Virus record (IMG/VR): IMGVR_UViG_3300024502_000010
Coordinates: 62,001-126,000 of that record
Strand: one strand, 5' to 3'
Length of the DNA stretch: 64,000 nucleotides
From: a virus
The notes beneath the pieces were generated by a model. The model was not told the DNA's origin. It was given only the letters and a program-made list of their open reading frames with translations, and ran no database searches. The position numbers were made by a program, and so were the translations under genes. Of the stretch, positions 57,384 through 64,000 are shown in pieces (position 1 is the first letter of the stretch; every line of letters starts with the position of its first letter).

Positions 57384-58088
57384 ATGTCTTCATATTTCAG
57401 CAAACTACCAAACTTTGAATATGTTAGCAGACTACCAAATGCTGGTATATCTGACTACTCTTTAGTTAAAAATTTATTTAAGAGAGGAGTAATACGAAGT
57501 GATATTTTAGACAATTTAACTTTTTTCGAAAAATATAAAATAATTGGTGATGACCGCCCAGATAATGTAGCATTTAAAGTTTATGAAGACTCAAGTTTAG
57601 ATTGGATAATTCTTCTTTCAAATAATATTACCAACATACAAACAGAATGGCCATTACCTCAAGATGTTTTTGATTCCCATTTAAGACAAAAATATGGATT
57701 TGATGCTGGTTTAAGTTCGGAAGAAGATATTTACAACAACATCTATAATGGAGTACATCACTACGAAACTATAGAAATTAAAAATAGTCAAGGAGTTGTA
57801 ATTATTCCCGCCGGTCTTGAAGTTCCATTTAACTATGCATTAGGTATGCAATATTATGAAGAAACTACGGATACTATAGAAACAATTTATGAGGCAGTGA
57901 GAGTGGTAACAAATTATGAGTATGAAGAAAAAATTGAAAATGAAAAAAGAAATATTTTTGTCCTAAAACCAGAATATATTAGTGTTGTAATCAATGATAT
58001 GGAAGATATGATGGAATATAAAAAAGGTGCCACTCAGTATGTGAGCGACACCTTGAAGAGAGCTGATAATATCAGACTATATCAATAA
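57384..58088 (+). CDS. 53: baseplate wedge protein gp53
   Basis: 234 aa beginning MSSYFSKLPNFEYVSRLP. NLTFFEKYKIIGDDRPDNVA and DWIILLSNNITNIQTEWPLP match T4 gp53 (196 aa), the wedge protein that joins wedges around the hub; its LysM-like core lies in this part. The last ~20 codons contain the gp32 terminator in antisense (58024-58054). Convergent with gp32, no gap. Confidence 0.88.
   Translation: MSSYFSKLPNFEYVSRLPNAGISDYSLVKNLFKRGVIRSDILDNLTFFEKYKIIGDDRPDNVAFKVYEDSSLDWIILLSNNITNIQTEWPLPQDVFDSHLRQKYGFDAGLSSEEDIYNNIYNGVHHYETIEIKNSQGVVIIPAGLEVPFNYALGMQYYEETTDTIETIYEAVRVVTNYEYEEKIENEKRNIFVLKPEYISVVINDMEDMMEYKKGATQYVSDTLKRADNIRLYQ
58018..58054 (-). terminator. gp32 terminator inside the gp53 coding sequence
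   Basis: Minus-strand 13-bp stem (58042-58054 with 58024-58036, two G-U pairs), 5-nt loop, then TTTTT. Ends the replication operon. Confidence 0.8.
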
Positions 58089-59033
58089 TCAATCTTCAGC
58101 AAGACGCTGGAAATAAGAAAGAGCATCATCTTCATCATCATCTTGAGAGATTTGAGGAAGTGAAGGAGACTTAGAACGAGCATAAGACTGTTCTAGTTCT
58201 TCTACTACACGCTCTTGAGCAGTAGGAGTTTGAGTGAACTCTTGGAGTTCATCTTCTTGCTCAACCACTGCACGGGAACGAGCAGGAGAAGAGTTCTTGA
58301 GACCCAGTACCATATTCATACGACGCTCAAGTTCTTCATAAGACTTGAACTGGTCTGGGGCAGTGATGGCAGTAAGAGAATACTCTTTCTTCCAGAGTGC
58401 TTCGAGAGCATCATCATCATCCAGCAGAGGTTCAACCGAACCAAACTCAGACTTATCATAGTTCCAGTAACCATCTTTCTTCACAATCTTCAGTTTGAAG
58501 TTTGCACCTTGCCAGAAGTCAAAAGGATTGATAGGAGTTTCATCCTCAAACTCAGGTTGCATTGCTTCCATAAGTTTATCAAAGATCTTCTTACCATACT
58601 TAAAGAGAAAGACCTTACCTTCGTTTGCAGGATTTGCAGGATCTTTTACAACATAGATGTTGCTGTAGTAAGACAGTTTACGCTTTTGTTTGCGAACAGT
58701 TTCTTTGTTAGACTCAATACCACTATTCCACAGTTCGCGGTTATATTCTCCCAGAGGATCTTTCTGACCAATAGTAGTCAGAGAGTTTTCAATATACCAT
58801 CCACCATTACCTTGGAAGGCATGTGAATACATTTTTGCCCAAGGAAGTTCTTCACCTTCGGGGGCAGGAAGGAAACGGATAACTGCAAAACCGTTACCTG
58901 CTTTATCAACTTCGGGTTTCCAGAGACGCTCATCTGCACCACCTGAAGTTGTACTCATTTTCTCAACTTCTTTTACCAGTTTAGAAGTAAGAGAACCAAG
59001 TTTGGATTGCTTTTTAAGATCAGAAAAAGACAT
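58089..59033 (-). CDS. 32: single-stranded DNA-binding protein gp32
   Basis: 314 aa beginning MSFSDLKKQSKLGSLTSK. The core with GNGFAVIRFLPAPEGEELPW and the acidic C-terminal tail (PSLPQISQDDDEDDALSYFQ) are typical of T4-like gp32, which coats ssDNA in replication, recombination and repair and recruits gp59 through its tail. Length is close to T4 gp32 (301 aa). The His/Cys zinc site of T4 gp32 is not evident. Its promoter is not obvious. Confidence 0.95.
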   Translation of the reverse strand: MSFSDLKKQSKLGSLTSKLVKEVEKMSTTSGGADERLWKPEVDKAGNGFAVIRFLPAPEGEELPWAKMYSHAFQGNGGWYIENSLTTIGQKDPLGEYNRELWNSGIESNKETVRKQKRKLSYYSNIYVVKDPANPANEGKVFLFKYGKKIFDKLMEAMQPEFEDETPINPFDFWQGANFKLKIVKKDGYWNYDKSEFGSVEPLLDDDDALEALWKKEYSLTAITAPDQFKSYEELERRMNMVLGLKNSSPARSRAVVEQEDELQEFTQTPTAQERVVEELEQSYARSKSPSLPQISQDDDEDDALSYFQRLAED

Positions 59034-59081
59034 TAGATTTCTCCGTATTAGTAGGATTTGGCTTTTGTGTACTTCGTTATT

Positions 59082-59426
59082 CTACAGGTCAGAACCTGTT
59101 TTGTCAATCTGCTGCTTCATGATATCAAGCATTTTGGACATATTATTGAGAATGATATTCATGTCCGTTCCCGGAGGCATTCCCATCATAATTGCAGAAT
59201 TAACAATTTTTTCTTTCATTTCGACTGCTTCGGGATCATCGGATAAACTCATTCTTGTATAAAGAACTTTTTGTTTATCTAATAGAGTTTCAAGAACTTC
59301 AACATGTTCAAGTTTTTCTTCTTTACTCATCGTAGGAAATTTAAAAATATTTCCATAGATTTGTTCTTGAAGTTCTGCAATTTCAGTCATCTCTGAGCGG
59401 ACGACTTCGGAGTTAAAGAAACTCAT
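59082..59426 (-). CDS. DUF1825-like protein between gp59 and gp32
   Basis: 114 aa beginning MSFFNSEVVRSEMTEIAE. The start 'FF-SE-V' with two helices (SKEEKLEHVEVLETLLDKQK, LYTRMSLSDD) resembles the DUF1825 family of cyanobacteria (MAFFDSEIV...), which is otherwise host-encoded. Function unknown. Coupled to gp59 by a 4-nt overlap, so it may belong to the replication module. Confidence 0.7.
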   Translation of the reverse strand: MSFFNSEVVRSEMTEIAELQEQIYGNIFKFPTMSKEEKLEHVEVLETLLDKQKVLYTRMSLSDDPEAVEMKEKIVNSAIMMGMPPGTDMNIILNNMSKMLDIMKQQIDKTGSDL

Positions 59427-60019
59427 TGACCCTCCAAAATAATTTCTTTTAAAATTCGCCTAAAACGAAATACATCAATATTTAGAAATGGATTATATTT
59501 TTTAATCCGACGACTGACGGTTTCCCACACTGGGTCTTGAAGTTTCTTATCAAACTTGTTCCCGAACAGGAATATTTTGTCATAGATCACCATAGTTTCT
59601 ATACTAATCTTCCCGCTCAGGAACTTTTTTAGAAGAGGTGGATGTCCCTTTGAGCACTTAAAAACATCTTCAAAGTTATTATCTTCAAACAAAGATTGAC
59701 TCTCTTCTCTAAAAACATAAGAAAGAGACTGAATTTTCTTTTGCCAATTTTGATATCTTCCTTCACCCTCTTTCATCATTTCACCAATCCACAAAGTTTC
59801 TGGATCTGGACAAGAGACAAAGTTTGCAACAAAAAAGTCTATAACTTCTTGATCAGATTTTTGCCTTGATATTTTTTCAAACCACATTCTGTCCTTCCGT
59901 TTATAAAAAGACTGAACTGTCGCTCTACTTTTACCACAGTACTTAAAATAATCATAACTGTCTTTGGTAAAATGATTTTTCAACGACAAATAGCACTTAT
60001 AGGCATCAAAAGGCATCAT
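59423..60019 (-). CDS. 59: helicase loader gp59
   Basis: 198 aa beginning MMPFDAYKCYLSLKNHFT. DSYDYFKYCGKSRATVQSFY and FFVANFVSCPDPETLW fit T4 gp59 (217 aa), which loads the gp41 helicase on gp32-coated forks. All-helical. Either of two adjacent ATGs may be the start. Confidence 0.85.
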   Translation of the reverse strand: MMPFDAYKCYLSLKNHFTKDSYDYFKYCGKSRATVQSFYKRKDRMWFEKISRQKSDQEVIDFFVANFVSCPDPETLWIGEMMKEGEGRYQNWQKKIQSLSYVFREESQSLFEDNNFEDVFKCSKGHPPLLKKFLSGKISIETMVIYDKIFLFGNKFDKKLQDPVWETVSRRIKKYNPFLNIDVFRFRRILKEIILEGQ

Positions 60020-60074
60020 TCAAAAAAGTAATATAGGGATTTTTTTGCCGGGATTTTTTCCGCCCAAAAATGGA

Positions 60075-60332
60075 TTAAAAAACCAATTTTGCACGGGAAG
60101 TTTTTTTAAGAAAGTTTAGTTCCATTGCTTCATACTTAATCTTTTCCTTCAAAGGTTTTGAAATGAGTTTAGGAACTGATTCTAAATCAATATTGTTTTG
60201 CTCACAGAAATGAACAATAGCATCAATATAATTCATTTCAACATTAACTTGCACAAGATTTTCAATTTCTTGTGCAAATCGTGATGGACAAAAGAACTTG
60301 TTTTCTAATGCTTTTTCTAATTCATTCTCCAT
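60075..60332 (-). CDS. 33: late transcription co-activator gp33-like
   Basis: 85 aa from MENELEKALENKFFCPSR; ATG overlaps the stop of the nuclease gene. Ends ELNFLKKTSRAKLVF; a short hydrophobic C-terminus is how T4 gp33 (112 aa) binds the sliding clamp. gp33 joins RNA polymerase flap to clamp at late promoters, in line with the TATAAATA promoters here. Assigned from remembered cyanophage gp33 sequences and gene order. Confidence 0.72.
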   Translation of the reverse strand: MENELEKALENKFFCPSRFAQEIENLVQVNVEMNYIDAIVHFCEQNNIDLESVPKLISKPLKEKIKYEAMELNFLKKTSRAKLVF

Positions 60333-61002
60333 CTGACCCAGTATTGTGATGTACAAATTCTTTAATATAACGAACTAATAGTTTAATATAATCCCCTTTG
60401 TTTCTTTTGTCAAATACTTTGACTTCACCGCCAGGAGTAACCATTAAAGTAATAAGTTTTTTGACAACCTTACCAGTAAGTTCGTAGTATGCTGCAGCGT
60501 AGAATGTTTCTTGAACAAAATAGTTTTCAATCCATTCTTCTGGTTTAATTTTTTCTGAAGTCTTAAAGTCAATAACTGCTAACTCTCCTTCATATTCAGC
60601 AATACAGTCAACTCGTCCAGCAAGTCCAAGGTATTCTGAATAAAGAGTTCTCTCAATTGCATGAATATTATTTATCTTATCAAGATAAGGTTTCGCATGA
60701 TGAAACATATGCTTTGTCAGGAGTTGATAATCATCCCAGACAAGTGATTTATTTTCAAGGTAATCCTGACAGACTTGGTGAAAGTCAGTTCCTCTTGCTG
60801 TTGCCTTTTTAGTAATACGATTTGCCTCTTCAAGTCCTACACGCTTTCGCCAATCAATAAAGATTTGACGATTATAGAATGAAGTAACTGAAGTAATTGA
60901 AGGCACCCACTGACCATCAGGAAGATTGTACAGACGGATGCCATTTGTTTCTTTCTTTTCTAATTCCAAATCACCTAGGTAATTACAATGAACAAAACTC
61001 AT
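60322..61002 (-). CDS. PD-(D/E)XK exonuclease, RecB/Cas4-like
   Basis: 226 aa. The catalytic core reads GRVDCIAEYEGELAVIDFKT (D ... D-F-K), preceded by an His-containing helix (ATARGTDFHQVCQDYL). Such small RecB-type nucleases are usual in cyanophages next to replication genes. The Cys cluster of true Cas4 is not evident. Coupled to phoH. Confidence 0.8.
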   Translation of the reverse strand: MSFVHCNYLGDLELEKKETNGIRLYNLPDGQWVPSITSVTSFYNRQIFIDWRKRVGLEEANRITKKATARGTDFHQVCQDYLENKSLVWDDYQLLTKHMFHHAKPYLDKINNIHAIERTLYSEYLGLAGRVDCIAEYEGELAVIDFKTSEKIKPEEWIENYFVQETFYAAAYYELTGKVVKKLITLMVTPGGEVKVFDKRNKGDYIKLLVRYIKEFVHHNTGSDGE

Positions 61003-61751
61003 ACACCAACTTCCATTTTAGCAAGAATATATTCCTTCACAAATCCAGAGCGAACAATATCATCAACTCCAAATTCAATAATATCAATTGAAGGCATCAC
61101 ACGAAGAACTTTCATGAAGTCAATGATTCCATTCTTCTCATTCGTCTTAATAAGATCAGATTGAGTAGCATCGCCACAGAACATAATCTTACTGTTTTCA
61201 CCTACACGAGTAATTATACTATCAAGTTCATGAAAATTCAAGTTTTGGAATTCATCAACAATCACAATGGCATTATCTAAAGTGGTTCCGCGAATAAAAG
61301 AGGTGCTCCAAAAACTGATCGTTCCCTGAGTTTTAAGATTGCCATAAAGCATCTCAAATGATGCGTCGTCTGGCATTTGGAACATATACTTTACCATATT
61401 CTTATATGGAATCTGATAAAGACTTGACTTGTCTTCATGGTCTCCGGGAAGAAAACCAATCTCACGAGTAGCAACAAGAGACCTTACAATATAAATTTTT
61501 TCGTAAGGACTTCTTTCATCGAGAACATCTTGAAGTGCATTGTAAAGAGTGATAAAAGTTTTACCAGTTCCTGCACATCCATAAGCAACAATATTTTGTC
61601 CCTTCTCATATGCTCCATATAAAAGTTTTTGATTATCAGTAAGAGGTTCAATATCTCTCATCAAATCAAGACCAATTGGTTTCTTGCGTTTCATTTGTTT
61701 TGCAGTCATCCCAACACCAATTGGTTGATCCTCTCTTCTTCTTCTTGCCAT
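60999..61751 (-). CDS. phoH: PhoH-like P-loop ATPase
   Basis: 250 aa. Walker A GCAGTGKTF (residues ~59-67), Walker B IVIVDEFQN (~166-174) and the sensor FCGDATQSDL match PhoH/RecD-like ATPases. phoH is a cyanophage signature gene; in E. coli it is a phosphate-starvation gene, but its phage role is not settled (RNA/DNA helicase-like activity suspected). Confidence 0.92.
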   Translation of the reverse strand: MARRRREDQPIGVGMTAKQMKRKKPIGLDLMRDIEPLTDNQKLLYGAYEKGQNIVAYGCAGTGKTFITLYNALQDVLDERSPYEKIYIVRSLVATREIGFLPGDHEDKSSLYQIPYKNMVKYMFQMPDDASFEMLYGNLKTQGTISFWSTSFIRGTTLDNAIVIVDEFQNLNFHELDSIITRVGENSKIMFCGDATQSDLIKTNEKNGIIDFMKVLRVMPSIDIIEFGVDDIVRSGFVKEYILAKMEVGV

Positions 61752-61764
61752 AAGATTTTAAGAT

Positions 61765-62013
61765 TTAAACGGGTTTTACTTTAGAGCCTGGAACTTGTGA
61801 TGCTTTTTTAAGAACATCATTCCATCCGGGATGAGATTTTTTAAGTCTATCATACACTTCCCCAATATCACCAGATGATGGGCAAGTACTTGGGTCAGAC
61901 CAATCTCTATCCCACTCGGGATTATCTTTTTTCCATTGATCCCAATCATGAACACTGAGAACAACTTCTTTTTGTTCACCAGTTTGTTTATTAATCACTG
62001 GATATGTTGCCAA
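61765..62013 (-). CDS. conserved cyanophage protein, unknown
   Basis: 82 aa beginning MATYPVINKQTGEQKEVV. Segments SVHDWDQWKKDNPEWDRDWS and PGWNDVLKKASQVPGSKV have a pattern I associate with cyanophages in this position. It starts like a short zinc-ribbon-type protein but lacks the Cys. Function unknown. Confidence 0.7.
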   Translation of the reverse strand: MATYPVINKQTGEQKEVVLSVHDWDQWKKDNPEWDRDWSDPSTCPSSGDIGEVYDRLKKSHPGWNDVLKKASQVPGSKVKPV

Positions 62014-62042
62014 TGTTACACCTCCATTGTATGTAAGGATAT

Positions 62043-62753
62043 TTATTCAATAGTGATGGAAGGTGCATCAACACACTCAGAACACCCTTCACGAGACCAA
62101 CCAAGTGCTTCAGACACTGCAGGAAACTGGCAAGTAAAGATGCAACGAACAAGTTCTGCAATTTCCATGTGTTCCTTCTGTGTACCATGAGCAGAACGAA
62201 GATCAATATAATGAATCCATGACCTTACAGAACCGGTCATATAGAGTCTTGTAGGCGTCGCTAAGGGCAGTACAAACCTTGCACACTCCTTTGCCACACC
62301 CTTCTCTAAAAGGCGGTTATAAAGGCGTAGAGACTGCTCAAAATGAACGCGGATATCTTCTGTCAGTGTCAGTTTCAGATAGTCGGGAATATCATCAATA
62401 GAGTTCTGACGGTTCTTTGTATCTTGGCGGCGCAGTTCAGGCAGAGGAATAGTGCTATTCAGAAGATTTGTATCAGCATATCGTTGCGAAAATTCTTGAT
62501 ATGTAAATGAACGATGGCGAAGAATCTGAGCTGCTAGTCCACGAGTAGTATTGATTTCAACAGTCATTGAAGCTTGTTCAAAGATACTCCAGTGTTGATG
62601 TTGGATGCAATACTTGAGAAGACCAGAAAACTTATCATTATCCTGATTAGCAGGATTACTTACCCGAGCACAATATGCCATATGCTTTTCTGCATCGGGA
62701 GTAACACTAATGAGTTTTACTTCTGGTTTCATAAACTCAAAATCATCGTACAT
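62043..62753 (-). CDS. thyX: flavin-dependent thymidylate synthase ThyX
   Basis: 236 aa from MYDDFEFMKPEVKLISVT; the ATG at 62753 lies within the end of the upstream gene. Motif RHRSFTYQEFSQRY (RHRxxSxxExSxRY) and the C-terminal LRSAHGTQKEHMEIAELVR identify ThyX, which makes dTMP from dUMP using FAD, NADPH and methylene-tetrahydrofolate. It supplies thymidine for AT-rich phage DNA. A GTG-start extension upstream is unlikely. Confidence 0.95.
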   Translation of the reverse strand: MYDDFEFMKPEVKLISVTPDAEKHMAYCARVSNPANQDNDKFSGLLKYCIQHQHWSIFEQASMTVEINTTRGLAAQILRHRSFTYQEFSQRYADTNLLNSTIPLPELRRQDTKNRQNSIDDIPDYLKLTLTEDIRVHFEQSLRLYNRLLEKGVAKECARFVLPLATPTRLYMTGSVRSWIHYIDLRSAHGTQKEHMEIAELVRCIFTCQFPAVSEALGWSREGCSECVDAPSITIE

Positions 62754-62922
62754 CGTATTCATCTTCCTCGTCATAAAATACTTCGTCGTAGTCACTTAAA
62801 AAATTTTTAATTTCTTCATAGACAGGATCTTTAACCTCAGTCTCAGGTTCAATCTCTGCTTTTAAACAATCTACCAGAGACTCAAGGTTTCTGACAATAA
62901 GTTTAAGTTTTTCTCTATCCAT
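62743..62922 (-). CDS. small acidic protein upstream of thyX, unknown
   Basis: 59 aa beginning MDREKLKLIVRNLESLVD, ending in an acidic run (SDYDEVFYDEEDEYDVR). Overlaps the thyX start. It follows the promoter at 62946-62974, so it leads the thyX-gp32 operon. Confidence 0.6.
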   Translation of the reverse strand: MDREKLKLIVRNLESLVDCLKAEIEPETEVKDPVYEEIKNFLSDYDEVFYDEEDEYDVR

Positions 62923-62945
62923 TTTTTATAAACCTCGACAAAGGT

Positions 62946-62974
62946 ATTATAGACAAAAAAAGAGGTGGAGTCAA
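62946..62974 (-). promoter_or_regulatory. strong sigma70-like promoter inside a terminator
   Basis: Minus-strand TTGACT (62969-62974) and TATAAT (62946-62951), 17-bp spacer. The -35 lies in the loop and edge of the hairpin at 62960-62985. Likely main promoter of the thyX-phoH-gp33-gp59-gp32 operon. Confidence 0.85.
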
Positions 62975-62985
62975 GTCCACCTCTT
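62952..62985 (-). terminator. intrinsic terminator after the speD-side string
   Basis: Perfect 10-bp stem AAGAGGTGGA / TCCACCTCTT, 6-nt loop, then a 7-T run on the minus strand. Confidence 0.88.
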
Positions 62986-62988
62986 AAG

Positions 62989-63087
62989 TCATTTTGCTGC
63001 TACCAGAGTAGCAAGAGATGCTTTTTGACGCCTCTCTTCTTTTTGTTTTTGTTCTTTAATGAGTTGAAGAAAGTTTAGTTTTTTCAT
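62989..63087 (-). CDS. 32-residue basic peptide
   Basis: MKKLNFLQLIKEQKQKEERR opens a 32-aa helix ending SLATLVAAK. GGAGG lies 10 nt before the ATG, and the ATG overlaps the upstream TGA (TGATG). Very small but with good signals. Confidence 0.55.
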   Translation of the reverse strand: MKKLNFLQLIKEQKQKEERRQKASLATLVAAK

Positions 63088-63224
63088 CACTTATGCCCCT
63101 CCTTTACAAACTTAACACCACGATAGTTTTCGTTATACTGTTGGGGTTGTTGCATCATTTGCTGTTGATACTCAAGACGCTTTTGCTTGTCGTATTCAAC
63201 ACCGCGATAAACTACTTTTGACAT
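63087..63224 (-). CDS. small DUF4278-like protein
   Basis: 45 aa beginning MSKVVYRGVEYDKQKRLE and ending NYRGVKFVKEGHK. The 'YRG-[VI]-x-[YF]' element (here twice) is typical of DUF4278, a cyanobacterial family. AAGGAG 8 nt before the ATG. Suggests acquisition from a cyanobacterial host; function unknown. Confidence 0.65.
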   Translation of the reverse strand: MSKVVYRGVEYDKQKRLEYQQQMMQQPQQYNENYRGVKFVKEGHK

Positions 63225-63255
63225 TAGGTTTTCTCCTTAGTTTTTAGGTTAAAGA

Positions 63256-63336
63256 GCGTTCCTTCAGTCGGCGTTTCCGTTCGCTATTTGCGAATAGCGA
63301 ATGAACGAATTGCGTTCCGCGTCGGCTTACTTCCGT
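63256..63336. repeat. GC-rich palindrome flanked by direct repeats
   Basis: A perfect 9-bp hairpin TTCGCTATT-TGCG-AATAGCGAA (63280-63301) sits between two imperfect ~25-bp direct repeats (63256-63280 and 63312-63336; both contain GCGTTCC, then GTCGGC, then TTCCGT). Much richer in GC than its surroundings. No U-run, so not a terminator. Resembles interspersed repeat elements of cyanobacteria. Confidence 0.6.
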
Positions 63337-63347
63337 CCTATTAGGTT

Positions 63348-63551
63348 TTAGCACTTTACTATGAAATCCTTTCGGAGTTCTAATAACAATCGGTCCTCTA
63401 TCTTTTGAATTACTACATCGTCGTTTTTAACGATGTCCATTAGTTCCATCGCGGTGTCGCAAGAAACTGCAACCTGTTGGATGCTAGATGCTTGTGGCGC
63501 TGAAACGAAGAGGAAAGGAACCCATGCTAAAAGCAAGAGTGCTTTAGTCAT
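63348..63551 (-). CDS. small exported protein
   Basis: 67 aa beginning MTKALLLLAWVPFLFVSAPQ, a Sec signal peptide; mature ~45 aa with a helix (DTAMELMDIVKNDDVVIQKI) and one or two Cys. The repeat element at 63256-63336 lies just downstream. Confidence 0.65.
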   Translation of the reverse strand: MTKALLLLAWVPFLFVSAPQASSIQQVAVSCDTAMELMDIVKNDDVVIQKIEDRLLLELRKDFIVKC

Positions 63552-63571
63552 AGGATGAACGGTAGAGGATT

Positions 63572-63577
63572 ATTATA
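63572..63577 (-). promoter_or_regulatory. possible -10 box for 63348-63551
   Basis: Minus-strand TATAAT about 20 nt before the ATG, without a convincing -35 (CCTATA at 17-bp spacing). Confidence 0.4.
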
Positions 63578-63629
63578 CCTCTATTCAACTTATATAGGAA
63601 GTTTTGTGTGTATTTCCTGATACAGTTTT

Positions 63630-63956
63630 CTATCTCTCAATATAACTTAATGTATGATTGGTAGCATAAAGTTGTTGGATAATAATATCACATCCAATCT
63701 TTGGATTACAATCACCACAAGTATAAACATCAACTGCTGCCTTACCTTCTTCTGGCCATGTATGAATGCTGATGTGACTTTCGGACAACAAGCATATTAC
63801 AGTAACTCCTTGTGGTTCAAACTTTTTTGAAATTGTTTGAACCACAGTAGCGCCGCTCGCTGCTGCCGCGTTTTCCAATAAGTCTATAAGACAACGCTCG
63901 TCGTCCAAAAGGACAAACGAGCATCCATACAAATTAAGTAGGTAATGCTTCCCCAT
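63630..63956 (-). CDS. speD: S-adenosylmethionine decarboxylase proenzyme
   Basis: 108 aa. Bacterial class 1b AdoMetDC: the self-cleavage site ESHISIHTWPE (the Ser becomes the pyruvoyl group), Cys in TCGDCNP and the C-terminal LYATNHTLSYIER. It provides decarboxylated SAM for spermidine synthesis, so the phage can support polyamine supply for DNA condensation or host physiology. speD is a known cyanophage auxiliary gene. RBS AGAGGAGAA; ATG overlaps the upstream TAA. Confidence 0.95.
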   Translation of the reverse strand: MGKHYLLNLYGCSFVLLDDERCLIDLLENAAAASGATVVQTISKKFEPQGVTVICLLSESHISIHTWPEEGKAAVDVYTCGDCNPKIGCDIIIQQLYATNHTLSYIER

Positions 63957-64000
63957 TACAACGGATTCTCCTCTGCTTCTTTAATTAATGAACTCACAAT
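63956..64000 (-). CDS. C-terminal end of the gene upstream of speD (partial)
   Basis: The window edge shows the last 14 codons, ending KEAEENPL and TAA, which overlaps the speD ATG (TAATG). It implies a coupled upstream gene outside the window; identity unknown. Confidence 0.5.
   Translation of the reverse strand: MVSSLIKEAEENPL

Noticed and set aside
58215-58826. A 203-codon open frame on the plus strand opposite gp32
   Set aside because: It lies wholly antisense to the secure gp32 gene, has a protein composition typical of an antisense frame (many Ile, Phe, Arg) and no RBS or family motif.
62043-62795. thyX with a GTG start at 62795
   Set aside because: The added 14 residues overlap the upstream 59-residue gene and do not match the usual ThyX N-terminus.
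63280-63301. Hairpin as a rho-independent terminator
   Set aside because: No T-run follows the stem on either strand.

Overview
This window is a piece of the genome of a T4-like cyanomyovirus, a contractile-tailed phage of Synechococcus or Prochlorococcus type hosts. The evidence is a T4-type baseplate/hub block (gp4, gp48, gp53, gp54, gp26, gp5 and a gp27-like protein), a T4-type replication and late-transcription block (gp32, gp59, gp33), and genes typical of cyanophages (phoH, thyX, speD, a DUF1825-like protein). DNA is AT-rich, genes are packed with 1-20 nt overlaps, and T4-type late promoters (TATAAATA and variants) are visible. All functional names come from reading the translated sequence; no database search was run. 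Marine versus freshwater host cannot be decided here.

Layout. (1) 1-19 kb, minus strand: a Dam-type DNA adenine methyltransferase followed by about 70 very small genes, mostly of unknown function, in translationally coupled strings. Among them are a GIY-YIG homing endonuclease (10389-11174), an exported RlpA-like protein (17936-18247), a HELWH metallopeptidase (18501-18926), several small exported or membrane proteins and several paralogous pairs. Strings are separated by intrinsic terminators that run directly into sigma70-like promoters. (2) 19-31.7 kb, minus: tail-fibre and virion-surface genes, including a 973-residue protein with a collagen-like stretch and a 2002-residue protein. (3) 31.7-34.3 kb: a Mom-like DNA-modification gene, tRNA-Thr(TGT), tRNA-Leu(TAA), small genes and a putative 2OG-Fe(II) oxygenase. 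(4) 34.3-55.1 kb, minus: more fibre/adhesin-like genes, then the baseplate hub and tape-measure-like block. (5) 55.1-58.1 kb, plus: gp4, an unknown gene, gp48, gp53. (6) 58.1-64 kb, minus: gp32, DUF1825-like, gp59, gp33, a PD-(D/E)XK nuclease, phoH, thyX, small genes, speD.

How the genes work together. Regions 4 and 5 build the baseplate and start the tail tube; three long tandem tape-measure-like proteins carry cell-wall-active or hydrolase-like domains. Region 6 couples DNA replication and recombination (gp32/gp59/nuclease), nucleotide supply (thyX), late transcription (gp33) and host metabolism (phoH, speD). Region 1 is most simply read as early, host-directed accessory genes.

Most notable: gp26 (53428-54147) ends on a T TTT TTC slippery heptamer, and a -1 shift there fuses it to the 60-residue ORF just upstream of the tape-measure-like gene, the classic tail-assembly-chaperone arrangement. 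Other highlights are hybrid terminator/promoter elements with the -35 box in the hairpin loop, an I-TevI-like RNA-hairpin/late-promoter switch in front of the homing endonuclease, a palindromic bidirectional late promoter, a predicted ~50-nt RNA at 31.7 kb, and a tail protein joining SGNH-hydrolase-like and M15-peptidase-like domains.
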